From Siphonodentalium dalli (taxonomy: Eukaryota; Mollusca; Scaphopoda; Gadilida; Siphonodentaliidae): DNA of 64,000 nt. Of the stretch, positions 32,431 through 46,931 are shown piece by piece. The notes under the pieces were generated by a model, which made no database searches, was not told the DNA's origin, and worked only from the letters and a program-made list of their open reading frames with translations. The DNA is taken from contig CP136061.1 of the NCBI GenBank assembly GCA_032622095.1, positions 2,666,001 through 2,730,000 of the forward strand, read 5' to 3'. Position 1 is the stretch's first letter, and the number at the start of each line of letters is the position of its first letter. The position numbers and the translations under genes were made by a program.

Positions 32431-35400
32431 TAATACATACCTATAAGACACACATAAGGACGGTGCATATTGATAATACATACCTATAAGACATACATAA
32501 GGAAGGTGGCATTTTGATAATACATACCTATAAGACACACATAAGGTCGGTGACATATTGATAATACATACCTATAAGACTCACATAAGGACGGTGTATA
32601 TTGATAATACATACCTATAAGACATACATAAGGAAGGTGGCATATTGATAATACATACCTATAAGACACACATAAGGTCGGTGACATATTGATAATACAT
32701 ACCTATAAGACTCACATAAGGCCGGTGACATATTGATAATACATACCTATAAGACTCACATAAGGCCGGTGACATATTGATAATACATACCTATAAGACA
32801 CACATAAGGCCGGTGGATATTGATAATACATACCTATAAGACACACATAAGGTCGGTGACATATTGATAATACATACCTATAAGACTCACATAAGGCCGG
32901 TGACATATTGATAATACATACCTATAAGACTCACATAAGGCCGGTGACATATTGATAATACATACCTATAAGACACACATAAGGCCGGTGGATATTGATA
33001 ATACATACCTATAAGACACACATAAGGAAGGTGTATATTGATAATCCATACCTATAAGACACACATAAGGTCGGTGGCATATTGATAATACATACATATA
33101 AGACTCACATAAGGTCGGTGGATATTGATAATACATACCTATAAGACTCACATAAGGTCGGTGGATATTGATAATACATACCTATAAGACACACATAAGG
33201 TCGGTGACATATTGATAATACATACCTATAAGACACACATAAGGAAGGTGGCATATTGATAATACATACCTATAAGACTCACATAAGGCCGGTGTATATT
33301 GATAATACATACCTATAAGACTCACATAAGGACGGTGGATATTGATAATACATACCTATAAGACTCACATAAGGTCGGTGGATATTGATAATACATACCT
33401 ATAAGACTCACATAAGGTCGGTGGATATTGATAATACATACCTATAAGACACACATAAGGTCGGTGGATATTGATAATACATACCTATAAGACACACATA
33501 AGGACGGTGGATATTGATAATACATACCTATAAGACTCACATAAGGACGGTGACATATTGATAATACATACCTATAAGACACACATAAGGAAGGTGACAT
33601 ATTGATAATGCATACCTATAAGACACACATAAGGCCGGTGACATATTGATAATACATACCTATAAGACTCACATAAGGTCGGTGGATATTGATAATACAT
33701 ACCTATAAGACTCACATAAGGTCGGTGGATATTGATAATACATACCTATAAGACTCACATAAGGTCGGTGGATATTGATAATACATACCTATAAGACACA
33801 CATAAGGTCGGTGACATATTGATAATACATACCTATAAGACACACATAAGGAAGGTGGCATATTGATAATACATACCTATAAGACTCACATAAGGCCGGT
33901 GTATATTGATAATACATACCTATAAGACTCACATAAGGACGGTGGATATTGATAATACATACCTATAAGACTCACATAAGGTCGGTGGATATTGATAATA
34001 CATACCTATAAGACTCACATAAGGTCGGTGGATATTGATAATACATACCTATAAGACTCACATAAGGTCGGTGGATATTGATAATACATACCTATAAGAC
34101 ACACATAAGGTCGGTGGATATTGATAATACATACCTATAAGACACACATAAGGACGGTGGATATTGATAATACATACCTATAAGACTCACATAAGGACGG
34201 TGACATATTGATAATACATACCTATAAGACACACATAAGGAAGGTGACATATTGATAATGCATACCTATAAGACACACATAAGGCCGGTGACATATTGAT
34301 AATACATACCTATAAGACACACATAAGGCCGGTGACATATTGATAATACATACCTATAAGACACACATAAGGACGGTGACATATTGATAATACATACCTA
34401 TAAGACTCACATAAGGACGGTGACATATTGATAATGTATACCTATAAGACTCACATAAGGTCGGTGGATATTGATAATACATACCTATAAGACTCACATA
34501 AGGTCGGTGGATATTGATAATACATACCTATAAGACACACATAAGGTCGGTGGATATTGATAATACATACCTATAAGACACACATAAGGTCGGTGACATA
34601 TTGATAATACATACCTATAAGACTCACATAAGGACGGTGGATATTGATAATACATACCTATAAGACTCACATAAGGTCGGTGGATATTGATAATACATAC
34701 CTATAAGACACACATAAGGCCGGTGGATATTGATAATACATACCTATAAGACTCACATAAGGACGGTGACATATTGATAATACATACCTATAAGACTCAC
34801 ATAAGGTCGGTGGCATATTGATAATACATACCTATAAGACTCACATAAGGACGGTGACATATTGATAATACATACCTATAAGACTCACATAAGGACGGTG
34901 ACATATTGATAATACATACCTATAAGACACACATAAGGAAGGTGACATATTGATAATACATACCTATAAGACTCACATAAGGACGGTGACATATTGATAA
35001 TACATACCTATAAGACACACATAAGGCCGGTGACATATTGATAATACATACCTATAAGACACACATAAGGTCGGTGACATATTGATAATACATACCTATA
35101 AGACTCACATAAGGACGGTGACATATTGATAATACATACCTATAAGACACACATAAGGCCGGTGACATATTGATAATACATACCTATAAGACACACATAA
35201 GGCCGGTGACATATTGATAATACATACCTATAAGACTCACATAAGGACGGTGACATATTGATAATACATACCTATAAGACTCACATAAGGACGGTGACAT
35301 ATTGATAATACATACCTATAAGACACACATAAGGCCGGTGACATATTGATAATACATACCTATAAGACACACATAAGGCCGGTGACATATTGATAATACA

Positions 35401-38371
35401 TACCTATAAGACACACATAAGGACGGTGCATATTGATAATACATACCTATAAGACATACATAAGGAAGGTGGCATTTTGATAATACATACCTATAAGACA
35501 CACATAAGGTCGGTGACATATTGATAATACATACCTATAAGACTCACATAAGGACGGTGTATATTGATAATACATACCTATAAGACATACATAAGGAAGG
35601 TGGCATATTGATAATACATACCTATAAGACACACATAAGGTCGGTGACATATTGATAATACATACCTATAAGACTCACATAAGGCCGGTGACATATTGAT
35701 AATACATACCTATAAGACTCACATAAGGCCGGTGACATATTGATAATACATACCTATAAGACACACATAAGGCCGGTGGATATTGATAATACATACCTAT
35801 AAGACACACATAAGGTCGGTGACATATTGATAATACATACCTATAAGACTCACATAAGGCCGGTGACATATTGATAATACATACCTATAAGACTCACATA
35901 AGGCCGGTGACATATTGATAATACATACCTATAAGACACACATAAGGCCGGTGGATATTGATAATACATACCTATAAGACACACATAAGGAAGGTGTATA
36001 TTGATAATCCATACCTATAAGACACACATAAGGTCGGTGGCATATTGATAATACATACATATAAGACTCACATAAGGTCGGTGGATATTGATAATACATA
36101 CCTATAAGACTCACATAAGGTCGGTGGATATTGATAATACATACCTATAAGACACACATAAGGTCGGTGACATATTGATAATACATACCTATAAGACACA
36201 CATAAGGAAGGTGGCATATTGATAATACATACCTATAAGACTCACATAAGGCCGGTGTATATTGATAATACATACCTATAAGACTCACATAAGGACGGTG
36301 GATATTGATAATACATACCTATAAGACTCACATAAGGTCGGTGGATATTGATAATACATACCTATAAGACTCACATAAGGTCGGTGGATATTGATAATAC
36401 ATACCTATAAGACACACATAAGGTCGGTGGATATTGATAATACATACCTATAAGACACACATAAGGACGGTGGATATTGATAATACATACCTATAAGACT
36501 CACATAAGGACGGTGACATATTGATAATACATACCTATAAGACACACATAAGGAAGGTGACATATTGATAATGCATACCTATAAGACACACATAAGGCCG
36601 GTGACATATTGATAATACATACCTATAAGACTCACATAAGGTCGGTGGATATTGATAATACATACCTATAAGACTCACATAAGGTCGGTGGATATTGATA
36701 ATACATACCTATAAGACTCACATAAGGTCGGTGGATATTGATAATACATACCTATAAGACACACATAAGGTCGGTGACATATTGATAATACATACCTATA
36801 AGACACACATAAGGAAGGTGGCATATTGATAATACATACCTATAAGACTCACATAAGGCCGGTGTATATTGATAATACATACCTATAAGACTCACATAAG
36901 GACGGTGGATATTGATAATACATACCTATAAGACTCACATAAGGTCGGTGGATATTGATAATACATACCTATAAGACTCACATAAGGTCGGTGGATATTG
37001 ATAATACATACCTATAAGACTCACATAAGGTCGGTGGATATTGATAATACATACCTATAAGACACACATAAGGTCGGTGGATATTGATAATACATACCTA
37101 TAAGACACACATAAGGACGGTGGATATTGATAATACATACCTATAAGACTCACATAAGGACGGTGACATATTGATAATACATACCTATAAGACACACATA
37201 AGGAAGGTGACATATTGATAATGCATACCTATAAGACACACATAAGGCCGGTGACATATTGATAATACATACCTATAAGACACACATAAGGCCGGTGACA
37301 TATTGATAATACATACCTATAAGACACACATAAGGACGGTGACATATTGATAATACATACCTATAAGACTCACATAAGGACGGTGACATATTGATAATGT
37401 ATACCTATAAGACTCACATAAGGTCGGTGGATATTGATAATACATACCTATAAGACTCACATAAGGTCGGTGGATATTGATAATACATACCTATAAGACA
37501 CACATAAGGTCGGTGGATATTGATAATACATACCTATAAGACACACATAAGGTCGGTGACATATTGATAATACATACCTATAAGACTCACATAAGGACGG
37601 TGGATATTGATAATACATACCTATAAGACTCACATAAGGTCGGTGGATATTGATAATACATACCTATAAGACACACATAAGGCCGGTGGATATTGATAAT
37701 ACATACCTATAAGACTCACATAAGGACGGTGACATATTGATAATACATACCTATAAGACTCACATAAGGTCGGTGGCATATTGATAATACATACCTATAA
37801 GACTCACATAAGGACGGTGACATATTGATAATACATACCTATAAGACTCACATAAGGACGGTGACATATTGATAATACATACCTATAAGACACACATAAG
37901 GAAGGTGACATATTGATAATACATACCTATAAGACTCACATAAGGACGGTGACATATTGATAATACATACCTATAAGACACACATAAGGCCGGTGACATA
38001 TTGATAATACATACCTATAAGACACACATAAGGTCGGTGACATATTGATAATACATACCTATAAGACTCACATAAGGACGGTGACATATTGATAATACAT
38101 ACCTATAAGACACACATAAGGCCGGTGACATATTGATAATACATACCTATAAGACACACATAAGGCCGGTGACATATTGATAATACATACCTATAAGACT
38201 CACATAAGGACGGTGACATATTGATAATACATACCTATAAGACTCACATAAGGACGGTGACATATTGATAATACATACCTATAAGACACACATAAGGCCG
38301 GTGACATATTGATAATACATACCTATAAGACACACATAAGGCCGGTGACATATTGATAATACATACCTATA
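32430..38371 (+). repeat. 2,963-bp tandem segmental duplication of satellite (two copies)
   Basis: Copy 1 is about 32,430-35,392 and copy 2 about 35,393-38,355; similarity runs a little further, to 38,371. Shared landmarks at an offset of 2,963 bp are GTGCATATTG (32,463/35,426), the rare GGCATTTTGATAATAC monomer, ACATACATAAGGAAGG (near 32,492/35,455) and GTGTATATTGATAATCC (near 33,033/35,996). I saw no differences in the lines compared. An inner 607-bp repeat (landmark GGAAGGTGGC at 33,243 and 33,850) is present in both copies. Confidence 0.88.
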
Positions 38372-40640
38372 AGACTCACATAAGGACGGTGTCATATTGA
38401 TAATACATACCTATAAGACTCACATAAGGACGGTGACATATTGATAATACATACCTATAAGACACACATAAGGTCGGTGGATATTGATAATACATACCTA
38501 TAAGACTCACATAAGGACGGTGACATATTGATAATGCATGCCTATAAGACTCACATAAGGACGGTGACATATTGATAATGCATACCTATAAGACTCACAT
38601 AAGGACGGTGGCATATTGATAATACATACCTATAAGACTCACATAAGGACGGTGACATATTGATAATGCATACCTATAAGACACACATAAGGCCGGTGAC
38701 ATATTGATAATACATACCTATAAGACACACATAAGGACGGTGACATATTGATAATGCATACCTATAAGACACACATAAGGCCGGTGACATATTGATAATA
38801 CATACCTATAAGACACACATAAGGTCGGTGACATATTGATAATACATACCTATAAGACTCACATAAGGACGGTGACATATTGATAATACATACCTATAAG
38901 ACACACATAAGGCCGGTGACATATTGATAATACATACCTATAAGACACACATAAGGCCGGTGACATATTGATAATACATACCTATAAGACTCACATAAGG
39001 ACGGTGACATATTGATAATACATACCTATAAGACTCACATAAGGACGGTGACATATTGATAATACATACCTATAAGACACACATAAGGCCGGTGACATAT
39101 TGATAATACATACCTATAAGACTCACATAAGGACGGTGACATATTGATAATACATACCTATAAGACACACATAAGGCCGGTGACATATTGATAATACATA
39201 CCTATAAGACACACATAAGGCCGGTGACATATTGATAATACATACCTATAAGACTCACATAAGGACGGTGGCATATTGATAATACATACCTATAAGACAC
39301 ACATAAGGACGGTGACATATTGATAATACATACCTATAAGACTCACATAAGGACGGTGACATATTGATAATACATACCTATAAGACACACATAAGGCCGG
39401 TGACATATTGATAATACATACCTATAAGACACACATAAGGCCGGTGACATATTGATAATACATACCTATAAGACACACATAAGGACGGTGACATATTGAT
39501 AATACATACCTATAAGACTCACATAAGGCCGGTGGCATATTGATAATACATACCTATAAGACACACATAAGGCCGGTGGCATATTGATAATACATACCTA
39601 TAAGACTCACATAAGGACGGTGACATATTGATAATGCATACCTATAAGACTCACATAAGGTCGGTGGATATTGATAATACATACCTATAAGACTCACATA
39701 AGGACGGTGGATATTGATAATACATACCTATAAGACTCACATAAGGTCGGTGGATATTGATAATACATACCTATAAGACTCACATAAGGTCGGTGGATAT
39801 TGATAATACATACCTATAAGACACACATAAGGTCGGTGGATATTGATAATACATACCTATAAGACTCACATAAGGACGGTGACATATTGATAATACATAC
39901 CTATAAGACTCACATAAGGACGGTGACATATTGATAATACATACCTATAAGACTCACATAAGGACGGTGACATATTGATAATACATACCTATAAGACTCA
40001 CATAAGGACGGTGGCATATTGATAATACATACCTATAAGACACACATAAGGCCGGTGGCATATTGATAATACATACCTATAAGACTCACATAAGGACGGT
40101 GACATATTGATAATGCATACCTATAAGACTCACATAAGGTCGGTGGATATTGATAATACATACCTATAAGACTCACATAAGGACGGTGGATATTGATAAT
40201 ACATACCTATAAGACTCACATAAGGTCGGTGGATATTGATAATACATACCTATAAGACACACATAAGGTCGGTGGATATTGATAATACATACCTATAAGA
40301 CTCACATAAGGACGGTGACATATTGATAATACATACCTATAAGACTCACATAAGGTCGGTGGATATTGATAATACATACCTATAAGACTCACATAAGGTC
40401 GGTGGATATTGATAATACATACCTATAAGACTCACATAAGGTCGGTGGATATTGATAATACATACCTATAAGACACACATAAGGCCGGTGACATATTGAT
40501 AATACATACCTATAAGACTCACATAAGGACGGTGGATATTGATAATACATACCTATAAGACTCACATAAGGTCGGTGGATATTGATAATACATACCTATA
40601 AGACACACATAAGGTCGGTGACATATTGATAATACATACC
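38372..40640 (+). repeat. Satellite: GGACGG/GGCCGG/GGTCGG mixed 44- and 43-mers
   Basis: Continuation of the array without a large exact duplication that I could define. Pairs of CACACATAAGGCCGGTGAC monomers alternate with pairs of CTCACATAAGGACGGTGAC monomers from 38,690 to 39,480. From 39,660 the 43-bp GGTCGGTGGATATTG form dominates. A patch near 39,640-39,780 resembles one near 40,120-40,250. No gene. Confidence 0.8.
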
Positions 40641-43180
40641 TATAAGACTCACATAAGGAAGGTGGATATTGATAATACATACCTATAAGACACACATAAG
40701 GAAGGTGGATATTGATAATACATACCTATAAGACACACATAAGGACGGTGGATATTGCCATGTATACCTATAAGACTCACATAAGGTCGGTGGATATTGC
40801 CATGTATACCTATAAGACTCACATAAGGACGGTGGATATTGATAATGCATACCTATAAGACTCACATAAGGAAGGTGGATATTGATAATACATACCTATA
40901 AGACACACATAAGGAAGGTGGATATTGATAATACATACCTATAAGACACACGTAAGGAAGGTGGATATTGATAATACATACCTATAAGACACACATAAGG
41001 CCGGTGTATATTGATAATACATACCTATAAGACTCACATAAGGCCGGTGGATATTGATAATACATACCTATAAGACACACATAAGGCCGGTGTATATTGA
41101 TAATGCATACCTATAAGACTCACATAAGGAAGGTGGATATTGATAATACATACCTATAAGACACACATAAGGAAGGTGGATATTGATAATACATACCTAT
41201 AAGACTCACATAAGGCCGGTGGATATTGATAATACATACCTATAAGACACACATAAGGAAGGTGGATATTGATAATGCATACATATAAGACTCACATAAG
41301 GCCGGTGGATATTGATAATACATACCTATAAGACACACATAAGGCCGGTGTATATTGATAATGCATACCTATAAGACTCACATAAGGAAGGTGGATATTG
41401 ATAATACATACCTATAAGACACACATAAGGAAGGTGGATATTGATAATACATACCTATAAGACACACATAAGGACGGTGTATATTGATAATGCATACCTA
41501 TAAGACACACATAAGGCCGGTGGATATTGATAATACATACGTATAAGACACACATAAGGCCGGTGTATATTGATAATGCATACCTATAAGACTCACATAA
41601 GGAAGGTGGATATTGATAATACATACCTATAAGACACACATAAGGCCGGTGTATATTGATAATACATACCTATAAGACTCACATAAGGAAGGTGGATATT
41701 GATAATACATACATATAAGACTCACATAAGGAAGGTGGCATATTGATAATACATACCTATAAGACTCACATAAGGAAGGTGGCATATTGATAATACATAC
41801 CTATAAGACTCACATAAGGAAGGTGGCATATTGATAATGTATACCTATAAGACTCACATAAGGCCGGTGGATATTGATAATACATACCTATAAGACACAC
41901 ATAAGGCCGGTGTATATTGATAATACATACCTATAAGACACACATAAGGCCGGTGTATATTGATAATACATACCTATAAGACACACATAAGGCCGGTGTA
42001 TATTGATAATGCATACCTATAAGACACACATAAGGCCGGTGTATATTGATAATACATACCTATAAGACTCACATAAGGAAGGTGGATATTGATAATACAT
42101 ACCTATAAGACTCACATAAGGAAGGTGGCATATTGATAATACATACCTATAAGACTCACATAAGGAAGGTGGCATATTGATAATACATACCTATAAGACT
42201 CACATAAGGAAGGTGGCATATTGATAATGTATACCTATAAGACTCACATAAGGCCGGTGGATATTGATAATACATACCTATAAGACACACATAAGGCCGG
42301 TGTATATTGATAATACATACCTATAAGACACACATAAGGCCGGTGTATATTGATAATACATACCTATAAGACACACATAAGGCCGGTGTATATTGATAAT
42401 GCATACCTATAAGACACACATAAGGCCGGTGTATATTGATAATACATACCTATAAGACACACATAAGGCCGGTGGATATTGATAATACATACCTATAAGA
42501 CACACATAAGGCCGGTGTATATTGATAATACATACCTATAAGACACACATAAGGCCGGTGTATATTGATAATGCATACCTATAAGACACACATGAGGCCG
42601 GTGGATATTGATAATACATACCTATAAGACACACATAAGGCCGGTGTATATTGATAATACATACCTATAAGACACACATGAGGCCGGTGGATATTGATAA
42701 TACATACCTATAAGACACACATAAGGCCGGTGTATATTGATAATACATACCTATAAGACACACATAAGGCCGGTGTATATTGATAATGCATACCTATAAG
42801 ACACACATAAGGCCGGTGTATATTGATAATACATACCTATAAGACACACATAAGGCCGGTGGATATTGATAATACATACCTATAAGACACACATAAGGAA
42901 GGTGGCATATTGATAATACATACCTATAAGACACACATAAGGCCGGTGTATATTGATAATACATACCTATAAGACACACATGAGGAAGGTGGCATATTGA
43001 TAATACATACCTATAAGACACACATAAGGCCGGTGTATATTGATAATACATACCTATAAGACTCACATAAGGAAGGTGGCATATTGATAATACATACCTA
43101 TAAGACACACATAAGGAAGGTGGCATATTGATAATACATACCTATAAGACACACATAAGGAAGGTGGCATATTGATAATC
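40640..43180 (+). repeat. Satellite subfamily: 43-bp GGAAGG/GGCCGG with GTGTATATTG
   Basis: Almost all units are 43 bp with CACACATAAGGCCGGTGTA or GGAAGGTGGA. Two adjacent 42-bp units with TTGCCATGTATACC lie at 40,755 and 40,797, 42 bp apart, the same core variant as near 2.7-2.9 kb. Repeated block: landmark TTGATAATGTATACC at 41,831 and 42,221, an offset of 390 bp (9 units). Confidence 0.85.
41720..42440 (+). repeat. 390-bp higher-order repeat, 2 copies
   Basis: Three GGAAGGTGGC monomers, then the AATGTATACC monomer, then GGCCGGTGGA and three GGCCGGTGTA monomers occur in the same order from about 41,731 and again from about 42,121. The offset of the AATGTATACC landmark is 390 bp. Confidence 0.8.
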
Positions 43181-45877
43181 CATACCTATAAGACACACAT
43201 AAGTAAGGTGGCATATTGATAATACATACCTATACGACACACATAAGGAAGGTGGCATATTGATAATCCATACCTATAAGACACACATAAGGAAGGTGGC
43301 ATATTGATAATCCATACATATAAGACATACATCAGGCCGGTGTATATTGATAATACATACCTATAAGACACACATAAGGAAGGTGGCATATTGATAATAC
43401 ATACCTATAAGACACACATAAGGAAGGTGGCATATTGATAATCCATACCTATAAGACACACATGAGGCCGGTGGATATTGATAATCCATACATATAAGAC
43501 ACACTACAGGCCGGTGGATATTGATAATCCATACCTATAAGACACACATAAGGCCGGTGGATATTGATAATCCATACCTATAAGACCCACATAAGGCCGG
43601 TGGATATTGATAATCCATACATATAAGACACACATGAGGCCGGTGGATATTGATAATCCACACCTATAAGACACACATGATGCCGGTTGATATTGATAAT
43701 ACATACCTATAAGCCACACTTAAGGCCTGTGGATATTGATAATCCATACCTATAAGACACACATAAGGCCAGTGGATATTGATAATCCATACCTATAAGA
43801 CCCACATAAGGCCGATGGATATTGATAATCCATATCTATAAGACACACATAATGCCGGTGTATATTGATAATCCATACCTATAAGCCACACATTAGGCCT
43901 GTGGATATTGATAATCCATACCTATAAGACACACATAAGGCCAGTGGATATTGATAATCCATACCTATAAGACACACATAATGCCGGTGTATATTGATAA
44001 TCCATACCTATAAGCCACACATAAGGCCTGTGGATATTGATAATCCATACCTATAAGACATACATAAGGCCGGTGGATATTGATAATCCATACCTATAAG
44101 ACCCACATAAGGCCGATGGATATTGATAATCCATACCTATAAGACACACATAAGGCCGGTGGATATTGATAATCCATACATATAAGACACACATAAGGCC
44201 GGTGGATATTGATAATCCATACCTATAAGACACACTTAAGGCCGGTGGATATTGATAATCCATACCTATAAGACACACTACAGGCCGGTGGATATTGATA
44301 ATCCATACCTATAAGACACACATAAGGCCGGTGGATATTGATAATCCATACCTATAAGACACACATAAGGAAGGTGGCATATTGATAATCCATACCTATA
44401 AGACACACATAAGGCCGGTGGATATTGATAATCCATACCTATAAGACACACATAAGGCCGGTGGATATTGATAATCCATACCTATAAGACACACATAAGG
44501 CCGGTGGCATATTGATAATCCATACCTATAAGACACACATAAGGCCGGTGGATATTAATAATCGTTACCTATAAGACACACATAAGGCCGGTGGATATTG
44601 ATCATCCATACCTATAAGACACACATAAGGCCGGTGGATATTAATAATCGTTACCTATAAGACACACATAAGGCCGGTGGCATATTGATAATCCATACCT
44701 ATAAGACACACATAAGGCCGGTGGATATTGATAATCCATACCTATAAGACACACTTAAGGCCGGTGGATATTGATAATCCATACCTATAAGACACACATA
44801 AGGCCGGTGGATATTGGTAATCCATACCTATAAGACACACATAACGCCGGTGGATATTGATAATCCATACCTATAAGACACACTACAGGCCGTTGGATAT
44901 TGATAATCCATACCTATAAGACACACATAAGGCCGGTGGATATCGATAATCCATACATATAAGACACACATGAGGCCGGTGGATATTGATAATCCATACC
45001 TATAAGACACACATAAGGCCGTTGGATATTGATAATCCATACCTATAAGACACACATAAGGCCGGTGGATATTGATAATCCATACCTATAAGACACACAT
45101 AACGCCGTTGGATATTGATAATCCATACCTATAAGACACACATAACGCCGGTGGATATTGATAATCCATACCTATAAGACACACATAAGGCCGGTGGATA
45201 TTGATAATCCATACCTATAAGACACACATAAGGCCGTTGGATATTGATTATCCATACCTATAAGACACACATAAGGCCTGTGGATATTGATAATCCATAC
45301 CTATAAGACACACTACAGGCCGGTGGATATTGATAATCCATACCTATAAGACACATATAAGGCCGTTGGATATTGATAATCCATACCTATAAGACACATA
45401 TAAGGCCGGTGGATATTGATAATCCATACCTATAAGACACACATAAGGCCTGTGTATATTGATAATCCATACCTATAAGACACACATAAGGCCGGTGGAT
45501 ATTGACAATCCATACCTATAAGACACGCATGAGGCCGGTGGATATTGATAATCCATACCTATAAGACACACATAAGGCCGGTGGATATTGACAATCCATA
45601 CCTATAAGACACACATGAGGCCGGTGGATATTGATAATCCATACCTATAAGACACACATGAGGCCAGTGGATATTGATAATCCATACCTATAAGACATAC
45701 ATAATGCCGGTGGATATTGATAATCCATACCTATAAGACACACATGAGGCCGGTGGATATTGATAATCAATACCTATAAGACACACATGAGGCCAGTTGA
45801 CTTTGATAATCCATACCTATAAGACACACTTAAGGCCGGTGGATATTGATAACCCATACCTATAAGACACACTACAG
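43180..45877 (+). repeat. Diverged right edge of left block (TCCATAC subfamily)
   Basis: From about 43,180 the core changes from AATACATACC to AATCCATACC and the units become 43 bp with GGCCGGTGGATATTG. Single-base differences between neighbours are clearly more frequent than to the left (CACACTACAGG, CACTTAAGG, GGCCGTTGG, ATTAATAATCGTTACC, TAACGCC). The last recognisable unit ends in ACACTACAG at 45,877. Greater divergence at the edge is the pattern expected of older units less often homogenised. Confidence 0.9.
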
Positions 45878-45880
45878 CAT

Positions 45881-46423
45881 GGCACAAGTCAGCAAGCTGC
45901 AACTGATGATGACCCTACCAAAAACTTTGGCACCTTTTCCAAAACATCAACCTATTTATATAAATCTAAAATTCCAAATTACACCTTTGGCGTAACTAAA
46001 TAAACTTTAGGGGGTACGTTCCAAAACCTTTTCAAAATTACATTAAACCGCTCCAGAATCCTACTCTCCACTGCAAAAGTTATGTCAAGAGAACGAGGAA
46101 CAATTTGTCTGCACAGAATTGGGACACTGACCATAAAACACCAGCCTTTTCTTTAATATGCTCAGCAGACATCCTCCCCGTTCTCTTGCCACATTATTCG
46201 TGTTTATAAAAACCCCCTTCCTGATACTGCATGCTAGAATACTAATGAGTAAGTTATAATATGTTTATGTCTGTCTGTTTGTCTGGTTGTCTGCTGTATC
46301 ATCTTCGAATATACATATATAATTTTTGAGGGCGTCTGTCTGTATATATATGTGTTTGTTAACAATATCCGGGATAGCTGATGTACAAGTTTATAAAATT
46401 ATACATAAGGGTAATTACCCGCG
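45881..46423. other. Unique AT-rich sequence, no gene seen
   Basis: Single-copy-looking DNA directly after the satellite. I see no open frame with coding character, no tRNA and no recognised repeat, except a short TCTG/TTTG-rich tract (about 46,267-46,293) and a TATATATATG stretch (about 46,343-46,352). Confidence 0.6.
46267..46293 (+). repeat. Imperfect GTCT microsatellite
   Basis: A short run built on GTCTGTCTG with interruptions (TTTG, GGTTG). A second GTCTGTCTG occurs about 70 bp downstream (near 46,335). Simple-sequence DNA with no function implied. Confidence 0.6.
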
Positions 46424-46755
46424 AAGTGTTTATGACGGGTCATAACGTGACCCCGAACATACCCTGACCTTCAAAATAGTCATTTCGATGTCATATTACG
46501 CCTTTCGACGAGTCGCTACGAAACTTGATACCTGGGGTATTTTTGTTTAGAGAACGTTTTTCGACCAATCCAATCATGACCCCGACCTTACCTTCACCAC
46601 ACAAAGGTCATATCAAGTCCATATCGCGCCCTTCGACGAAATATCGGCATAAATTGATACCTAGGGGTATTTATGTCCGGGCAATGTTGTACGAGACGGG
46701 TCGTGACCATGACCTTACTTTGACCTACAAAATGGTCAATGCGGGGTTATCACGC
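46424..46755 (+). repeat. Degenerate 128-bp tandem repeat, about 2.6 copies
   Basis: Landmarks recur at 127-129 bp: TTCGACGA at 46,504 and 46,632, TTGATACCT at 46,525 and 46,654, and TGACC at 46,449, 46,577 and 46,704, each followed by a CNGACCTTAC-like or TGACCTTCAAAA-like stretch. Copies differ at many positions, so the repeat is old. It is unrelated to the 44-bp satellite. A 77-codon plus-strand open frame at 46,525-46,758 lies wholly inside it and reflects the repeat, not a gene. Confidence 0.75.
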
Positions 46756-46876
46756 TAAACATAAGGGGAACAGCTAACCTGCTAACACCTTATATATCCA
46801 TAAGCCTATTTTTAAAACACCCCAATCTCATACTGACATGATACTTTGGGTTTATGCAAACAGCTATAAACTGCTA

Positions 46877-46883
46877 CGTCAAC
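46877..46883 (+). repeat. Left target-site duplication (CGTCAAC)
   Basis: CGTCAAC directly precedes the CAGTGGGG end of the element. The same seven bases follow the other end at 48,510-48,516. Extending left gives CTACGTCAAC against CTGCGTCAAC, one mismatch in ten, though the right-hand CTG is then also the element end. Confidence 0.7.
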
Positions 46884-46931
46884 CAGTGGGGGGGGGGGGG
46901 GGTCGCGCACAAAAATTCCATATATGAGGCG
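46884..46931 (+). repeat. Left terminal inverted repeat, with 15-G run
   Basis: CAGT, then 15 consecutive Gs (46,888-46,902), TCGCG, a short A-rich stretch with AAAAATT, CATATATG and GGCG. It pairs with the complement of 48,469-48,509. The homopolymer length is likely to be polymorphic or a sequencing uncertainty. The G-run and the following GGGGGTGGGTGGG could form a G-quadruplex. Confidence 0.7.

Larger units (their letters stand above)
1..45877 (+). repeat. Satellite array, left block (43-44 bp monomer)
   Basis: Head-to-tail array of about 1,050 monomers, all in one orientation. The common monomer is 44 bp: it opens with GTGACATATTG, continues through a TTGATAATACATACC core, a TATAAGAC segment and a CACATAAGGACG tail. 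A 43-bp form arises where GTGACAT or GTGGCAT becomes GTGGAT, GTGTAT or GTGCAT. One 44-mer counted by eye has 15 G/C (34%). Variation is concentrated in a few positions: the base pair after AAGAC (TC, AC, AG or TG), the GGACGG/GGAAGG/GGTCGG/GGCCGG block, and GTGAC versus GTGGC versus GTGGA. No gene interrupts the block. Its left end lies outside the window. The family is not one I can name; a pericentromeric, subtelomeric or other heterochromatic location is likely from size alone but not shown. Confidence 0.99.

Noticed and set aside
648-45055. Many minus-strand open frames of 60-150 codons with Tyr/Ser/Cys/Ile-rich repeats in the left block
   Set aside because: They are translations of the 43-44 bp monomer in its three frames, one after another. 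The monomer's minus strand has stops in only one phase, so open frames appear wherever lengths mix. There is no domain, start context or codon bias beyond the repeat.
1-45877. CRISPR array
   Set aside because: The period is short and regular, but there are no unique spacers, no separate repeat and spacer parts and no cas genes. The whole unit repeats, as in a satellite, and the context is eukaryotic.
46525-46758. 77-codon plus-strand open frame
   Set aside because: It lies wholly inside the degenerate 128-bp tandem repeat and its two halves echo each other through that repeat. No recognisable domain.
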